Shown piece by piece: positions 8,467 through 17,526 of a stretch of 64,000 nt of DNA. The stretch's first letter is position 1. Every line of letters begins with the position of its first letter. Both the position numbers and the translations under genes were made by a program. This DNA is from Shinella zoogloeoides (GTDB taxonomy: Bacteria > Pseudomonadota > Alphaproteobacteria > Rhizobiales > Rhizobiaceae), in NCBI RefSeq assembly GCF_030733845.1, contig NZ_CP132312.1, positions 1 through 64,000 on the forward strand. The letters run 5' to 3'. Below the pieces are notes generated by a model, which was not told where the DNA came from, did no database searches, and saw nothing but the letters and a program-made list of their open reading frames with translations.

Positions 8467-9624
8467 ATGCAGGATGAAACCGGATTGCTGGCCGGCCTCA
8501 CCGTGGTCGATATGAGCCAGTTTCTTTCCGGCCCCTATTGTTCGCTGCGGCTGCTCGATCTCGGCGCCCGGGTCATCAAGATCGAGCGGCCGGACGGCGG
8601 CGACCTTTCCCGCCGGCTCTATCTCAGCGACACGGAGGTCGGCGGCGATTCCACGCTCTTCCACGCCATCAACCGCGGCAAGGAAAGCCTCGGCATCGAC
8701 CTCAAGAACCCCGATGACCTTGCCTTCCTGCGCAGGCTCCTCGCGAAAGCAGACGTGCTCATCCAGAACTTCCGGCCGGGTGTCATCGAGCGCCTCGGTC
8801 TTGATTACGCGGCGGTGAAGACGATCAATCCGGCCATCGTCTATGCTTCGATCAGCGGTTACGGCGAGGATGGTCCCTGGGTCATGCGGCCGGGGCAGGA
8901 TCTTCTTGCGCAGGCGCGCTCCGGCCTGATGTGGCTGAACGGCGACGAAGAGCAGGGGCCGGTGCCCTTTGGCCTCGCGGTCGCCGACATGCTTGCCGGC
9001 GCCAATGCCTGCCAGGGTATCCTGGCCGCGCTCGTGCGGCGCGGGATTTCCGGCAAGGGCGCCTTCATCCAGACGAGCCTTCTTGAAAGCCTGGTGGACT
9101 TCCAGTTCGAGGTGCTGACCACGCATTTGAACGATGGGGGGCGCAAGCCCAGACGCTCCGATTTTCGCAGCGCCCATGCCTATCTCTCCGCGCCCTACGG
9201 TGTCTATCCGGCGAAAGACGGATATTTGGCGCTCGCCATGACGCCGATCGGCCGGCTGCAGGACCTGTTGCAGATCGAGGCGCTTGAGCCCTATCGCGAC
9301 GACAGCAAGGCTTGGTTCACCGCGCGCGATGCGATCAAGCAGATCATTGCCGCGCGCATCGCCGGAGAAACCGTCGATCATTGGCTTTCCATTCTCGAAC
9401 CGGCCGATATCTGGTGTTCCAAGGTTCTCGAATGGCCGGAGCTTATGGCGAGCGACGGTTTCCGCATTCTCGACATGCTCCAGACCGTTACGCGGGAGGA
9501 TGACGTATCGGTCGGCACGACACGATGCCCCGTGCGCGTTGATGGACGCCGGCCGAAAGGCGGTCGCGCGGCGCCGCGTGTCGGCGAGCATACCTCAGAC
9601 ATTCGGGCGGAGTTTGCAAAATGA
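8467..9624 (+). CDS. CaiB/BaiF family CoA-transferase (family III)
   Basis: A 385-residue family III CoA-transferase, which moves CoA between acyl-CoA and a free acid through an aspartyl anhydride. The N-terminal GLTVVDMSQFLSGPYCS and LGARVIKIERPDGGD stretches are diagnostic, and the catalytic Asp is in GQDLLAQA (D145). I chose ATG 8467 because GAGGAGGAAAA precedes it; upstream in-frame starts lack a ribosome binding site. The stop overlaps the start of the next gene (ATGA), so the two are translationally coupled. The convergent IclR regulator and the following ABC sugar importer suggest a role in catabolism of an imported acid. The acyl substrate cannot be read from the sequence. Confidence 0.9.
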   Translation: MQDETGLLAGLTVVDMSQFLSGPYCSLRLLDLGARVIKIERPDGGDLSRRLYLSDTEVGGDSTLFHAINRGKESLGIDLKNPDDLAFLRRLLAKADVLIQNFRPGVIERLGLDYAAVKTINPAIVYASISGYGEDGPWVMRPGQDLLAQARSGLMWLNGDEEQGPVPFGLAVADMLAGANACQGILAALVRRGISGKGAFIQTSLLESLVDFQFEVLTTHLNDGGRKPRRSDFRSAHAYLSAPYGVYPAKDGYLALAMTPIGRLQDLLQIEALEPYRDDSKAWFTARDAIKQIIAARIAGETVDHWLSILEPADIWCSKVLEWPELMASDGFRILDMLQTVTREDDVSVGTTRCPVRVDGRRPKGGRAAPRVGEHTSDIRAEFAK

Positions 9625-10754
9625 GCATCACCCTCAAGGGAATGACCTGGAGCCATCCGCGCGGCTATGACCCGATGGTGGCTGCCTCCCGAGACTGGCT
9701 GACGGAAACCGGCGTCTCCATCGCGTGGGACAAACGTTCGCTGCAGGATTTCGAGAGTTTTCCGGTCGAGGAACTCGCCCGCAGCTACGACCTTATCGTC
9801 ATCGATCATCCACATGTAGGACAGATCACAGGGGAGGGCTGCCTTGCACCGCTCGACGTGCCGGGCCGAGAAGCGGCCTTCGCCGCGCTGGCGGACGGGT
9901 CTGTCGGCGCGTCCTCTCCGAGCTACAACTGGCAGGGCCGCCAATGGGCCTTTCCGATCGATGCGGCGACGCAGGTGCTCGCCTACCGGCCGGATCGGCT
10001 CGCCGCCCCGCCGACACGCTGGGAGGAGGTTCTAGACCTCGCGAAAGCCGGCGAGGTGCTGCTGCCGCTCCGCCCGCCACATTCGCTGATGTGTCTGTTC
10101 TCGCTCTGCGGCAATCTCGGCCGGCCGTGCTCCGTGGAGAAGGACTGGCCGTTCATCGATGCCGGAATCGGAGTGGAGGCGATCGAGAGGATCCGCGAAC
10201 TTGCCGCGCTCATGGATCCTGCCTGCATCGAGATGGATCCGATCGCCGTCCTGGACCGTATGGGCGCTGAAGGCGCGCGCCATAGCCTTGTGCCGCTGGT
10301 CTACGGTTATGTCAGCTACAGCCTGGAGGGTTTTCGCGCAAACCGCATCGCCTTTGCCGACATGCCGGTAGCCGGCGCCGATGGTCCCGTCGGCTCGGCG
10401 CTCGGCGGGACGGGCATCGCCGTCTCCTCTTTCTCGACGAACCGCGAGGCGGCCATCGACTTCGCATACTGGATTGCCGGAGGGATCGTGCAGGCAGGTC
10501 GCTACTGGCAATCCGGCGGCCAGCCGGGGCATGCCGCGGGATGGGAGGATGCCGGCGCCAATGCCGCCACGCTGGACTTCTATCGCAACACGCGCCGGAC
10601 GCTGGAAGGCGGCTGGCTGCGGCCGCGGCACGATGGCTACATGCCCTTCCAGGAGGCCGCATCCCAGCGCATTAACCAGGCGGTGACCGGCCACGAGCCT
10701 GCGGCGCAGGCCATTGCGGATCTCAACGCGCTTTTCCTGAAAAGCTTCCGTTAG
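9621..10754 (+). CDS. Solute-binding-protein-like protein without signal peptide
   Basis: A 377-residue protein resembling family 1 extracellular solute-binding proteins: GRQWAFPIDAATQVLAYRPD matches the typical hinge/ligand region, and AVSSFSTNREAAIDFAYWIAGG matches the C-terminal lobe. It begins MSITLKGMTWSHPRGYDP with no hydrophobic leader, and its start codon overlaps the CoA-transferase stop (ATGA), so the start is well fixed. It is therefore predicted to be cytoplasmic, unlike ordinary SBPs. It may bind an acid or CoA-linked ligand for the coupled transferase, or be exported by an unusual route. Function is unknown. Confidence 0.75.
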   Translation: MSITLKGMTWSHPRGYDPMVAASRDWLTETGVSIAWDKRSLQDFESFPVEELARSYDLIVIDHPHVGQITGEGCLAPLDVPGREAAFAALADGSVGASSPSYNWQGRQWAFPIDAATQVLAYRPDRLAAPPTRWEEVLDLAKAGEVLLPLRPPHSLMCLFSLCGNLGRPCSVEKDWPFIDAGIGVEAIERIRELAALMDPACIEMDPIAVLDRMGAEGARHSLVPLVYGYVSYSLEGFRANRIAFADMPVAGADGPVGSALGGTGIAVSSFSTNREAAIDFAYWIAGGIVQAGRYWQSGGQPGHAAGWEDAGANAATLDFYRNTRRTLEGGWLRPRHDGYMPFQEAASQRINQAVTGHEPAAQAIADLNALFLKSFR

Positions 10755-10789
10755 CCAGGGGAAGGTGAATCGTCCGTTCAAATACGAAT

Positions 10790-11578
10790 TTATTCGTCGG
10801 CCTTGAAGCCGGCGCCCGCCATTTCCGAGAGGTTGCGGGTAGTGTCGCTCAGGAGCTGGATCGTCGTGGAGATGTCAGGCGCGACGGGCGTGTTGATCAG
10901 CGTGATATAGGGCACGGTGAGGGCCGCGATCGCCGTGCCGTCCGCCCCGAGCACCGGCGCCGACAGGTTGATGACGCCGGCCGTCTGGGCGCTCGGCATC
11001 ATTTCGTAGCCGCGGGTGCGGATTAGGTCGAGTCGCGACAGGAATTCCGGCGTCACGCGCCCGTCCGCACCGCCGTCGCCGACATGTTCGGCAATCATGC
11101 GCTCGCGCTCCTGCGGCGCGCGGAAGGCGAGCAGGGCGTGGCCCGAGCCGGTGTCGAACAGGCCGATGCGCGAGCCGACGCGAATGGAGATGCCCCAGTA
11201 GCCTGGCGCTTCCTGCTGGGCGATGACCACGGGATTGCCGCGGTCGAAGACGACGAGCTGGTTGGCTTGGCGGGAAGCCTCGGCGAGCTCGCGCATCAGC
11301 GGTACGGCGAAGGAGACGAGCCGGCGCACCGGCGCGTGAAGCTGGGCTAGGCCGAAGAGTTTCAGCGTCAGCGAGAAGCGGTCGCCGTCGATGCGGGTGA
11401 CGTAGCCGCGTTTCACCAGCCGGTCGAGCATGCGGTAGAACTCGTTCGGGCTGCGATCGAGGCGCTTGGCGATTTCCGCCTGCGTCAGGCCGCCGTCGAC
11501 GTCCGCCAACAGTTCCAGGATGTCGAGGCCCTTGTCGAGTGCGGGCGCCCTGTAGCGATCGTTTTCCTCGTCCGACAC
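10790..11578 (-). CDS. IclR family transcriptional regulator
   Basis: A 262-residue IclR-type regulator. The winged helix-turn-helix is at about residues 12-70 (LDILELLADVDGGLTQAEIAKRL, then FYRMLDRLVKRGYV), and the effector-binding domain fills the rest (GSRIGLFDTGSGHALLAF, then RTRGYEM). I chose GTG 11578, which has GGAGGAGT in front of it; the longer open frame upstream is non-conserved in character and AT-rich. It is divergent from the sugar ABC operon at 11737 and convergent with the CoA-transferase pair, so it is the obvious candidate regulator for one or both. Confidence 0.88.
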   Translation of the reverse strand: MSDEENDRYRAPALDKGLDILELLADVDGGLTQAEIAKRLDRSPNEFYRMLDRLVKRGYVTRIDGDRFSLTLKLFGLAQLHAPVRRLVSFAVPLMRELAEASRQANQLVVFDRGNPVVIAQQEAPGYWGISIRVGSRIGLFDTGSGHALLAFRAPQERERMIAEHVGDGGADGRVTPEFLSRLDLIRTRGYEMMPSAQTAGVINLSAPVLGADGTAIAALTVPYITLINTPVAPDISTTIQLLSDTTRNLSEMAGAGFKADE

Positions 11579-11593
11579 CCAAAACTCCTCCAG

Positions 11594-11609
11594 TGAATAA
11601 GTAAATTCA
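11594..11609. promoter_or_regulatory. Inverted repeat in the iclR-SBP divergent promoter
   Basis: TGAAT and ATTCA arms separated by 6 bp lie 16 bp upstream of the IclR GTG, a position suited to autoregulation. The short arms make this tentative. Confidence 0.3.
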
Positions 11610-11654
11610 TATACGCAGAAATACCGCGTGACAATCCCGAAACGCCCTTTTGGC

Positions 11655-11683
11655 TTGACGATGGATGAATAATTGGTTTGTAT
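11655..11683 (+). promoter_or_regulatory. Putative promoter of the sugar ABC/fuconate operon
   Basis: TTGACG (11655-11660), a 17-bp spacer and TTGTAT followed by an AT-rich TATAAA stretch lie 50-80 bp upstream of the solute-binding protein ATG. A GGAGGAGA Shine-Dalgarno precedes that ATG. Confidence 0.45.
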
Positions 11684-11736
11684 ATAAATGAAGCTCTTAT
11701 TGGTGAGGGCTGGCGTCAAGCCATAGGGAGGAGAAG

Positions 11737-13053
11737 ATGTCGAGATTTCTAGCCGGTGTCGCAGCCGGTGCCGTGATCTGCGCGTGGGCGGGATCTGCGC
11801 TCGCTGCCGATCTGCCGGGAAAATTCGAAGGCGTGACCGTCGATGCAAAGCTCATCGGCGGGCAGCAGTATGAAGCGCTCTATGCGCGCATTGCCGAATG
11901 GGAGAAGGCGGCCGGCGCGAAGGTGAACGTTCTTTCCAAGAAGAACCACTTCGAGCTGGACAAGGAAATCAAGTCGGACATCGCGACCGGCAACATCACC
12001 TGGTGCGTCGGCTCGAACCATTCGTCCTTCGCGCCGCAATATCCCGACATCTACACCGACCTTGCCGCGCTGCTGCCGAAGGAAGAGGTCGATGCTTTCG
12101 TGCCGGCCAACATCGCGGCCTCCACACTCGGCGGCAAGCTCGTGATGCTGCCGCGTGCGCAGTTCGATGTTTCGGCCCTCTACTACCAGAAGAGCCTCTA
12201 TCAGGACGAGGCCAAGAAGGCGGCGTTCAAGGGGAAATACGGCTACGACCTCGCCCCGCCGGACACCTGGCAGCAGGTCACCGACCAGGCGACCTTCTTC
12301 GCGAGCCCGCCGGATTTCTACGGTACGCAATATGCCGGCAAGGAAGAGGCGATCAATGGCCGCTTCTATGAGATGCTGGTCGCCGAAGGCGGCGAATATC
12401 TCGATGCCGACGGCAAGCCCGTCTTCAATTCGGAAGCCGGCGTGCGCGCCCTCGACTGGTTCGTCAACCTCTACAAGGCAAAGGCGGTTCCCGCCGGCAC
12501 GACCAACTACCTGTGGGACGACCTCGGCCAGGGCTTTGCCTCCGGCACGATCGCGGTCAACCTCGACTGGCCTGGCTGGGCGAGCTTCTTCAACGACCCG
12601 AAGTCGTCGAAGGTCGCCGGCAATGTCGGCGTAAAAGTGCAGCCGGCCGGTTCCTCCGGCAAGCGCACCGGCTGGTCCGGCCACCACGGCTTCTCGGTCA
12701 CGGAAAGCTGCGCCAACAAGGAGGCCGCCGCCTCGCTCGTCTGGTTCCTCACCAACGAGGACAGCCAGAAGCTGGAATCCTCGGCCGGCCCGCTGCCGAC
12801 GCGCACTGCCGTCTGGGAATACAACATCCAGCAGGCTGAAAGCGATCCCTACCGAAAGGAAGTCCTGACGGCCTTCCAGGAGGCGGCGAAGAACGCCTTC
12901 GCCGTGCCGCAGACGCCGTCGTGGATCGAGATCTCCAACGCCGTCTATCCGGAGCTCCAGGCCGCCATCCTCGGCGACAAGACCTCCAAGGAAGCGCTGG
13001 ATGCGGCCGCCGAAAAGGCGACGCAGATCCTCGAAGACGCCGGCTCGCTCTAA
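11737..13053 (+). CDS. Sugar ABC transporter, periplasmic substrate-binding protein (family 1)
   Basis: A 438-residue MalE-like binding protein. The signal peptide ends at ALA (residues 21-23) before ADLPGKFEG. Mature-protein landmarks include GGKLVMLPRAQFDVSALYYQKSL, LYKAKAVPAGTTNYLWDD and the C-terminal GHHGFSVTESCANKEAA segment, all typical of CUT1 carbohydrate binders. It opens an operon with two permeases and an ATPase, followed by sugar-acid enzymes that include L-fuconate dehydratase, so L-fucose or a related deoxy-sugar is a reasonable ligand by inference. A GC-rich hairpin directly follows the stop. Confidence 0.92.
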   Translation: MSRFLAGVAAGAVICAWAGSALAADLPGKFEGVTVDAKLIGGQQYEALYARIAEWEKAAGAKVNVLSKKNHFELDKEIKSDIATGNITWCVGSNHSSFAPQYPDIYTDLAALLPKEEVDAFVPANIAASTLGGKLVMLPRAQFDVSALYYQKSLYQDEAKKAAFKGKYGYDLAPPDTWQQVTDQATFFASPPDFYGTQYAGKEEAINGRFYEMLVAEGGEYLDADGKPVFNSEAGVRALDWFVNLYKAKAVPAGTTNYLWDDLGQGFASGTIAVNLDWPGWASFFNDPKSSKVAGNVGVKVQPAGSSGKRTGWSGHHGFSVTESCANKEAAASLVWFLTNEDSQKLESSAGPLPTRTAVWEYNIQQAESDPYRKEVLTAFQEAAKNAFAVPQTPSWIEISNAVYPELQAAILGDKTSKEALDAAAEKATQILEDAGSL

Positions 13054-13062
13054 ATGCCAGAC

Positions 13063-13087
13063 GCGGCGCCGGTTCGGCCGGCGCCGC
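13063..13087 (+). terminator. GC-rich hairpin after the SBP gene
   Basis: A 10-bp perfect stem (GCGGCGCCGG with CCGGCGCCGC) and a 5-nt loop lie 9 bp after the SBP stop, without a T run. This position between SBP and permease genes is typical of a partial terminator or 3' stabiliser that raises SBP levels over the membrane components. Confidence 0.6.
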
Positions 13088-13178
13088 CCATCCTTAATGA
13101 CATCTTGAAGGACGAGACCGCCGGCCGGCTTTGGCGGGCGGCGTCCTTTCCGCATCCGTGAAGACAGGAGAAGCCGAC

Positions 13179-14075
13179 ATGAAAGGCTGGAGGCCACCGG
13201 CACCGTTTCTGCTTCTGCTGCCCGCCGTTCTGGTGCTCGCAGCCGTCGTCATCATTCCGTTGATCCTGTCGCTCTATTCGAGCTTCACGTCGTTCCGGCT
13301 GACGCAGCCCGCCTCGCTCTACAATTTCATCGGCTTCCGCAACTATGCGCGCATCCTGACGGATATCGAATTCTGGACGGCGTTCGGGCGCACCGTGCTC
13401 CTGCTCACCGTCGCGCTCAACGTGGAAATGCTGCTCGGCCTCGGCCTCGCCATGCTTGTGGAAAAGGCGACGCGCGGCCAGCGGCTGCTCAGAACCATCA
13501 TGATGTTCCCCATGATGTTCTCTCCGATCCTCGTCGGCTTCCAGTTCAAGTTCATGTTCAACGACAATATCGGCCTCGTGAACAACGCGCTCCAGTCGCT
13601 CGGCCTGACCGATCAGGCGATCCCGTGGCTGATCGACGGCTCGCTTGCCTTCACCGCGATCCTCATTGCCGAAATCTGGTCATCCACGTCCGTCTTCGCG
13701 ATCCTCATCCTCGCCGGCCTGCTGGCCATGCCGAAGGAGCCGATCGAGGCGGCGCGCGTCGACGGCTGCACGCCCTGGCAGACGTTCCGCTATGTCACCT
13801 GGCCGTTCATCATGCCCTTTGCCTATATCGCCATGACGATCCGCTCGCTCGATGTCGCCCGCGCCTACGACATAGTGAAGATCATGACGGACGGCGGCCC
13901 GGCCAAACGCACGGAACTGCTCTGGACGCTCGTCTCGCGCACCGCCTATGCGGATGCCCGCATGGGCCTTGCCAATGCCATGGCCTATGTCGCGATCCTA
14001 CTCTCCATCCTCTTCACCGTCTATTTCTTCCGCAAGCTTGCGGCGGCGCGGACCCAGATCGCGGCCGAGTGGTAG
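13179..14075 (+). CDS. Sugar ABC transporter permease (MalF type)
   Basis: A 298-residue inner-membrane permease with about six hydrophobic helices, the first being FLLLLPAVLVLAAVVIIPLIL. The cytoplasmic EAA coupling motif reads EPIEAARVDGCTPWQTF. ATG 13179 is preceded by AGGAGAAGCCGAC; the in-frame GTG/ATG codons further upstream lie in untranslated leader. It pairs with the next permease to form the CUT1 channel. Confidence 0.92.
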   Translation: MKGWRPPAPFLLLLPAVLVLAAVVIIPLILSLYSSFTSFRLTQPASLYNFIGFRNYARILTDIEFWTAFGRTVLLLTVALNVEMLLGLGLAMLVEKATRGQRLLRTIMMFPMMFSPILVGFQFKFMFNDNIGLVNNALQSLGLTDQAIPWLIDGSLAFTAILIAEIWSSTSVFAILILAGLLAMPKEPIEAARVDGCTPWQTFRYVTWPFIMPFAYIAMTIRSLDVARAYDIVKIMTDGGPAKRTELLWTLVSRTAYADARMGLANAMAYVAILLSILFTVYFFRKLAAARTQIAAEW

Positions 14076-14088
14076 GGGGAGCGGTGAG

Positions 14089-14955
14089 ATGAACGACAAC
14101 GCAAAAGCCCGTTTCAACGGCATCCTCCTTTCCGCCGCCCACAAGATCGGCCTGTTCCTGGCGATGGCGATTATCTGCCTGCCCGGCCTGTGGATCGTGC
14201 TCGCCTCTTTCCGACCGACGGTCGAGATCATGGCGAAACCGCCGGTGTGGGTTCCCGAGAACCTGTCCTTCGATGCCTATGTCGCCATGTTCTCCGGTGT
14301 CGGGCAGGGCGGTATTCCGGTCATCGAATATTTCCGCAATTCGCTGATCATCTCCGTCACCTCGACGGCGATCGCGCTGGCGATCGGCATGGCCGGCGGC
14401 TACGCCTTCGCGCGCTTCCGTTTCAAGGCGAAGTCGTCGATCTTCCTCGGCCTGATGCTGACGCGCACGGTGCCAGGCATCGCGCTCTCGCTGCCGCTGT
14501 TCTTCGTCTATTCCAGGCTCGGCATCATCGATACGCATTTCGGGCTGATCATGGCCTATGTGGCGCTCAACGTGCCCTTCACCATCTGGCTGATCGACGG
14601 CTTCTTCCGGCAGGTGCCGAAGGATCTGGCGGAGGCGGCGCAGATCGACGGCTGCACGCGCTGGCAGGCCTTCTGGCAGGTGGAGTTCCCGCTGGCCGGT
14701 CCCGGCATCGCGTCGGCCGGCATCTTCGCCTTCCTCACCTCGTGGAACGAGTTCGCGCTAGCTTCCCAGCTCACCCGTTCCGTCACCTCCAAGACCCTGC
14801 CGGTCGGCCTGCTCGACTACACGTCGGAATTCACCATCGACTGGCGTGGCATGTGCGCGCTGGCGGTGATCATGATCATTCCCGCGCTCGTGCTGACCTT
14901 CATCGTGCAGAAGCATCTCGTTTCCGGCCTCACCTCCGGCGCAGTCAAAGGATAA
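14089..14955 (+). CDS. Sugar ABC transporter permease (MalG type)
   Basis: A 288-residue permease, the second half of the channel. It has hydrophobic helices starting with IGLFLAMAIICLPGLWIVL, and the EAA loop KDLAEAAQIDGCTRWQAF. ATG 14089 lies 13 bp after the previous stop, with GGGGGAGCGGTGAG in front; the overlapping upstream extension is a frame shadow of the previous permease. The ATPase gene begins 3 bp after its stop. Confidence 0.92.
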   Translation: MNDNAKARFNGILLSAAHKIGLFLAMAIICLPGLWIVLASFRPTVEIMAKPPVWVPENLSFDAYVAMFSGVGQGGIPVIEYFRNSLIISVTSTAIALAIGMAGGYAFARFRFKAKSSIFLGLMLTRTVPGIALSLPLFFVYSRLGIIDTHFGLIMAYVALNVPFTIWLIDGFFRQVPKDLAEAAQIDGCTRWQAFWQVEFPLAGPGIASAGIFAFLTSWNEFALASQLTRSVTSKTLPVGLLDYTSEFTIDWRGMCALAVIMIIPALVLTFIVQKHLVSGLTSGAVKG

Positions 14956-14958
14956 TCC

Positions 14959-16056
14959 ATGGCAACCGTTTCCCTTGAAAAGCTGGTCAAGCGCTACGGC
15001 TCGCTCGAAGTGGTGCACGGCATCGACCTGGAGGTCGCGGACCGCGAATTCATCGCGCTCGTCGGCCCCTCTGGCTGCGGCAAATCGACGACGCTGCGCA
15101 TGATCGCCGGCCTGGAGCCGATTTCCGGCGGCAATCTCAGGATCGGCGGCCAGATCGTCAACGACCTGCCACCGCGCTCGCGCAACCTCGCCATGGTCTT
15201 CCAGTCCTACGCGCTCTATCCGCACATGACGGTGCGAGAGAACATGGGATTCTCGCTGAAGATCGCGGGCATGAAGCCGGAGGAGATCGCCCCGCGCGTC
15301 GACGAGGCGGCCAGGACGCTCGACCTTGTCCATCTGCTCGACCGACGCCCCTCGCAGCTTTCCGGCGGCCAGCGCCAGCGCGTCGCCATGGGCCGCGCCA
15401 TCGTGCGCGATCCTGACGTCTTCCTGTTCGACGAGCCGCTCTCCAACCTCGATGCGAAGCTGCGCACGCAGATGCGCGTCGAGATCAAGAAGCTGCACGC
15501 CAAGGTGCAATCGACGGTGATCTACGTCACCCACGACCAGGTCGAGGCGATGACGCTCGCCGACCGCATCGTCATCATGCGTGACGGCCATATCGAGCAG
15601 GTCGGCACGCCGGAGGATGTCTTCCAGCGGCCGCAATCGAAATTCGTCGCCGGTTTCATCGGCTCGCCGCCGATGAACCTGAAGGATGCCGAGATCGCCG
15701 ATGGCCAGCTGGTCTTTGCCAATGGCGACCGCCTGCCGCTTCCCGTCCGCTTGCGCGACAAGGTGACGGCCGGCCAGAAGGTGACGTTCGGCCTGCGCCC
15801 CGACGATCTCTATCCCGCCGGCCATGGCATCCATTCCGGCGAGGATGCCGACGTGCACAGGCAGGAGCTTGACGTGATCCTCACGGAACCGCTCGGCAAC
15901 GAGACGCTGGTCTTCTCCGCGTTCGGCGGTGCCGAATGGGTCGGCCGTATGCTGAACCCCCGGCGGCTGACGCCGGGCGATGCGCTGCCGTTCTGCTTCG
16001 ACCTTTCCCAGGCCCATCTTTTCGACCGCGACAGCGGCCGCACGCTGCGGGGCTGA
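14959..16056 (+). CDS. Sugar ABC transporter ATP-binding protein (MalK/UgpC type)
   Basis: A 365-residue ATPase that energises the importer. Walker A is GPSGCGKST (about residues 36-44), the signature is [14 protein letters not shown], Walker B is [12 protein letters not shown] and the switch histidine is in [11 protein letters not shown]-terminal TOBE/regulatory domain of about 120 residues follows, as in MalK/UgpC. It is tightly linked to the permease (3 bp) and to the following enolase-superfamily gene (1 bp), which ties the transporter to those enzymes. Confidence 0.93.
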   Translation: MATVSLEKLVKRYGSLEVVHGIDLEVADREFIALVGPSGCGKSTTLRMIAGLEPISGGNLRIGGQIVNDLPPRSRNLAMVFQSYALYPHMTVRENMGFSLKIAGMKPEEIAPRVDEAARTLDLVHLLDRRPSQLSGGQRQRVAMGRAIVRDPDVFLFDEPLSNLDAKLRTQMRVEIKKLHAKVQSTVIYVTHDQVEAMTLADRIVIMRDGHIEQVGTPEDVFQRPQSKFVAGFIGSPPMNLKDAEIADGQLVFANGDRLPLPVRLRDKVTAGQKVTFGLRPDDLYPAGHGIHSGEDADVHRQELDVILTEPLGNETLVFSAFGGAEWVGRMLNPRRLTPGDALPFCFDLSQAHLFDRDSGRTLRG

Positions 16057-16057
16057 C

Positions 16058-17176
16058 ATGGCGAGGATCGAACGCGTCGAACTGAAAATGGTCGACCTTC
16101 GCCCGAAGGTCGAGCGCACGGACGCCATCCAGAGTTTCGTTTCCCAGGAAACGCCGCTCGTCACCATAACCGACAGCGATGGCGCGGTGGGCACCGGCTA
16201 CAGCTACACGATCGGCACGGGCGGATCGTCCGTCATGCGCCTGCTGGCCGATCATCTCGCGCCGCGGATCATCGGCCGCGATGCCGACCGGATCGAGGCG
16301 ATCTGGCATGAACTGGAATTCGCCACCCACGCCACCACCATCGGCGCGATCACCTCCATCGCGCTCGCCGCCATCGACACTGCGCTCTGGGACCTGCGGG
16401 CCCGCAAGCAGAACCTGCCGCTCTGGAAACTTGCCGGTGGAGCCAAGGACCGCTGCCCGCTCTACACGACCGAGGGCGGCTGGCTGCACATTCCGACGGA
16501 AGCGCTTGTCGAGGATGCGCTGGATGCAAAGGCGAAGGGCTTTACCGGCTCGAAGGTGAAGATCGGCAAGTCGCACGGCGCGGAGGACTATGCGCGCCTT
16601 TCCGCCGTGCGCAAGGCGGTGGGCGACGGCTACGAGATCATGACCGACGCCAACCAGGGCTTTTCCGTCGATGAGGCGATCCGCAGGGCCGAGCGCCTGC
16701 GCGAGCTCGATCTCGGCTGGATCGAGGAACCGCTGCCGGCCGACGATATCGACGGCCACGTCCGCCTCAACCGCTCGACCACGACCCCCATCGCCGTCGG
16801 GGAATCGCTCTATTCCATCCGCCATTTCCGCGAATACATGCAGAAGGGCGCCTGCTCGATCGTGCAGGTCGATGCCGGCCGCATCGGCGGCATCACGCCC
16901 TGGCTGAAGGTCGCCCATGCGGCGGAGGCCTTCGACATGCCGGTCTGCCCGCATTTCCTGATGGAACTGCATGTCAGCCTCACCTGCGCGGTGCAGAACG
17001 GCAAATATGTCGAATACATCCCGCAGCTCGACGACATCACCACCTCGCGCATGACCATCGAGAACGGCATGGCGCTCGCGCCCATGACGCCGGGCCTCGG
17101 CATCGACTGGGACCGGAACGCCATCCGCAGCCGCTCGATCGGCGAGTTCGAACACGAAATCCGCGAAGGGATCTAG
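16058..17176 (+). CDS. Mandelate racemase/muconate lactonizing enzyme family protein (enolase superfamily, probable sugar-acid dehydratase)
   Basis: A 372-residue enolase-superfamily enzyme. The mandelate-racemase-type catalytic set is visible: KVK (in GSKVKIG), metal ligands in DANQ, IEEP and GES, QVDAGRIGG, and a catalytic His in CPHFLMEL. It therefore abstracts the alpha-proton of a carboxylate, most likely dehydrating or epimerising a sugar acid. ATG 16058 lies 1 bp after the ATPase stop. It is distinct from the L-fuconate dehydratase at the end of the same operon, so the operon encodes two different acid-sugar enolase-superfamily enzymes. Exact substrate unknown. Confidence 0.88.
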   Translation: MARIERVELKMVDLRPKVERTDAIQSFVSQETPLVTITDSDGAVGTGYSYTIGTGGSSVMRLLADHLAPRIIGRDADRIEAIWHELEFATHATTIGAITSIALAAIDTALWDLRARKQNLPLWKLAGGAKDRCPLYTTEGGWLHIPTEALVEDALDAKAKGFTGSKVKIGKSHGAEDYARLSAVRKAVGDGYEIMTDANQGFSVDEAIRRAERLRELDLGWIEEPLPADDIDGHVRLNRSTTTPIAVGESLYSIRHFREYMQKGACSIVQVDAGRIGGITPWLKVAHAAEAFDMPVCPHFLMELHVSLTCAVQNGKYVEYIPQLDDITTSRMTIENGMALAPMTPGLGIDWDRNAIRSRSIGEFEHEIREGI

Positions 17177-17179
17177 GAC

Positions 17180-17509
17180 ATGCAGCGCATCGGCATGGTG
17201 ATCGGCCTGAAACCGGAGAAGATCGCGGAATACAAGCGCCTGCACGCCGCCGTCTGGCCGGACGTGCTGTCGATGATTTCCGCCTGCAACATCAGGAACT
17301 ATTCCATCTTCCTGAAGGAGCCGGAAAACCTGCTGTTCTCCTTCTTCGAATATCACGGCGAGGATTATGCCGCCGACATGGCGAAGATGGCAGCCGACCC
17401 GAAGACACAGGCATGGTGGGCCGTCTGCATGCCCTGCCAGGCGCCACTGGAGACCCGGAAAGAGGGCGAGTGGTGGGCAAGCATGGAAGAGGTCTTCTTC
17501 CATGCTTGA
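17180..17509 (+). CDS. L-rhamnose/L-fucose mutarotase family protein (RhaM-like)
   Basis: A 109-residue RhaM-type (DUF718) protein that interconverts sugar anomers. Family landmarks are MVIGLKPEKIAEYKRLHAAVWPDV at the N-terminus with the conserved His, the FEYHGEDYAADM segment, and WWASMEEVFF near the C-terminus. It starts 3 bp after the preceding enzyme and sits upstream of an L-fuconate dehydratase, so a role on L-fucose or a similar 6-deoxy sugar is likely. The length is standard for the family. Confidence 0.88.
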   Translation: MQRIGMVIGLKPEKIAEYKRLHAAVWPDVLSMISACNIRNYSIFLKEPENLLFSFFEYHGEDYAADMAKMAADPKTQAWWAVCMPCQAPLETRKEGEWWASMEEVFFHA

Positions 17510-17526
17510 GGTCGAGATCGTAGCAC

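Noticed and set aside
10784..10797. Palindrome ACGAAT-TT-ATTCGT overlapping the IclR stop
   Set aside because: It spans the last codons of iclR, far from any promoter, and has no T run, so neither operator nor terminator is supported.
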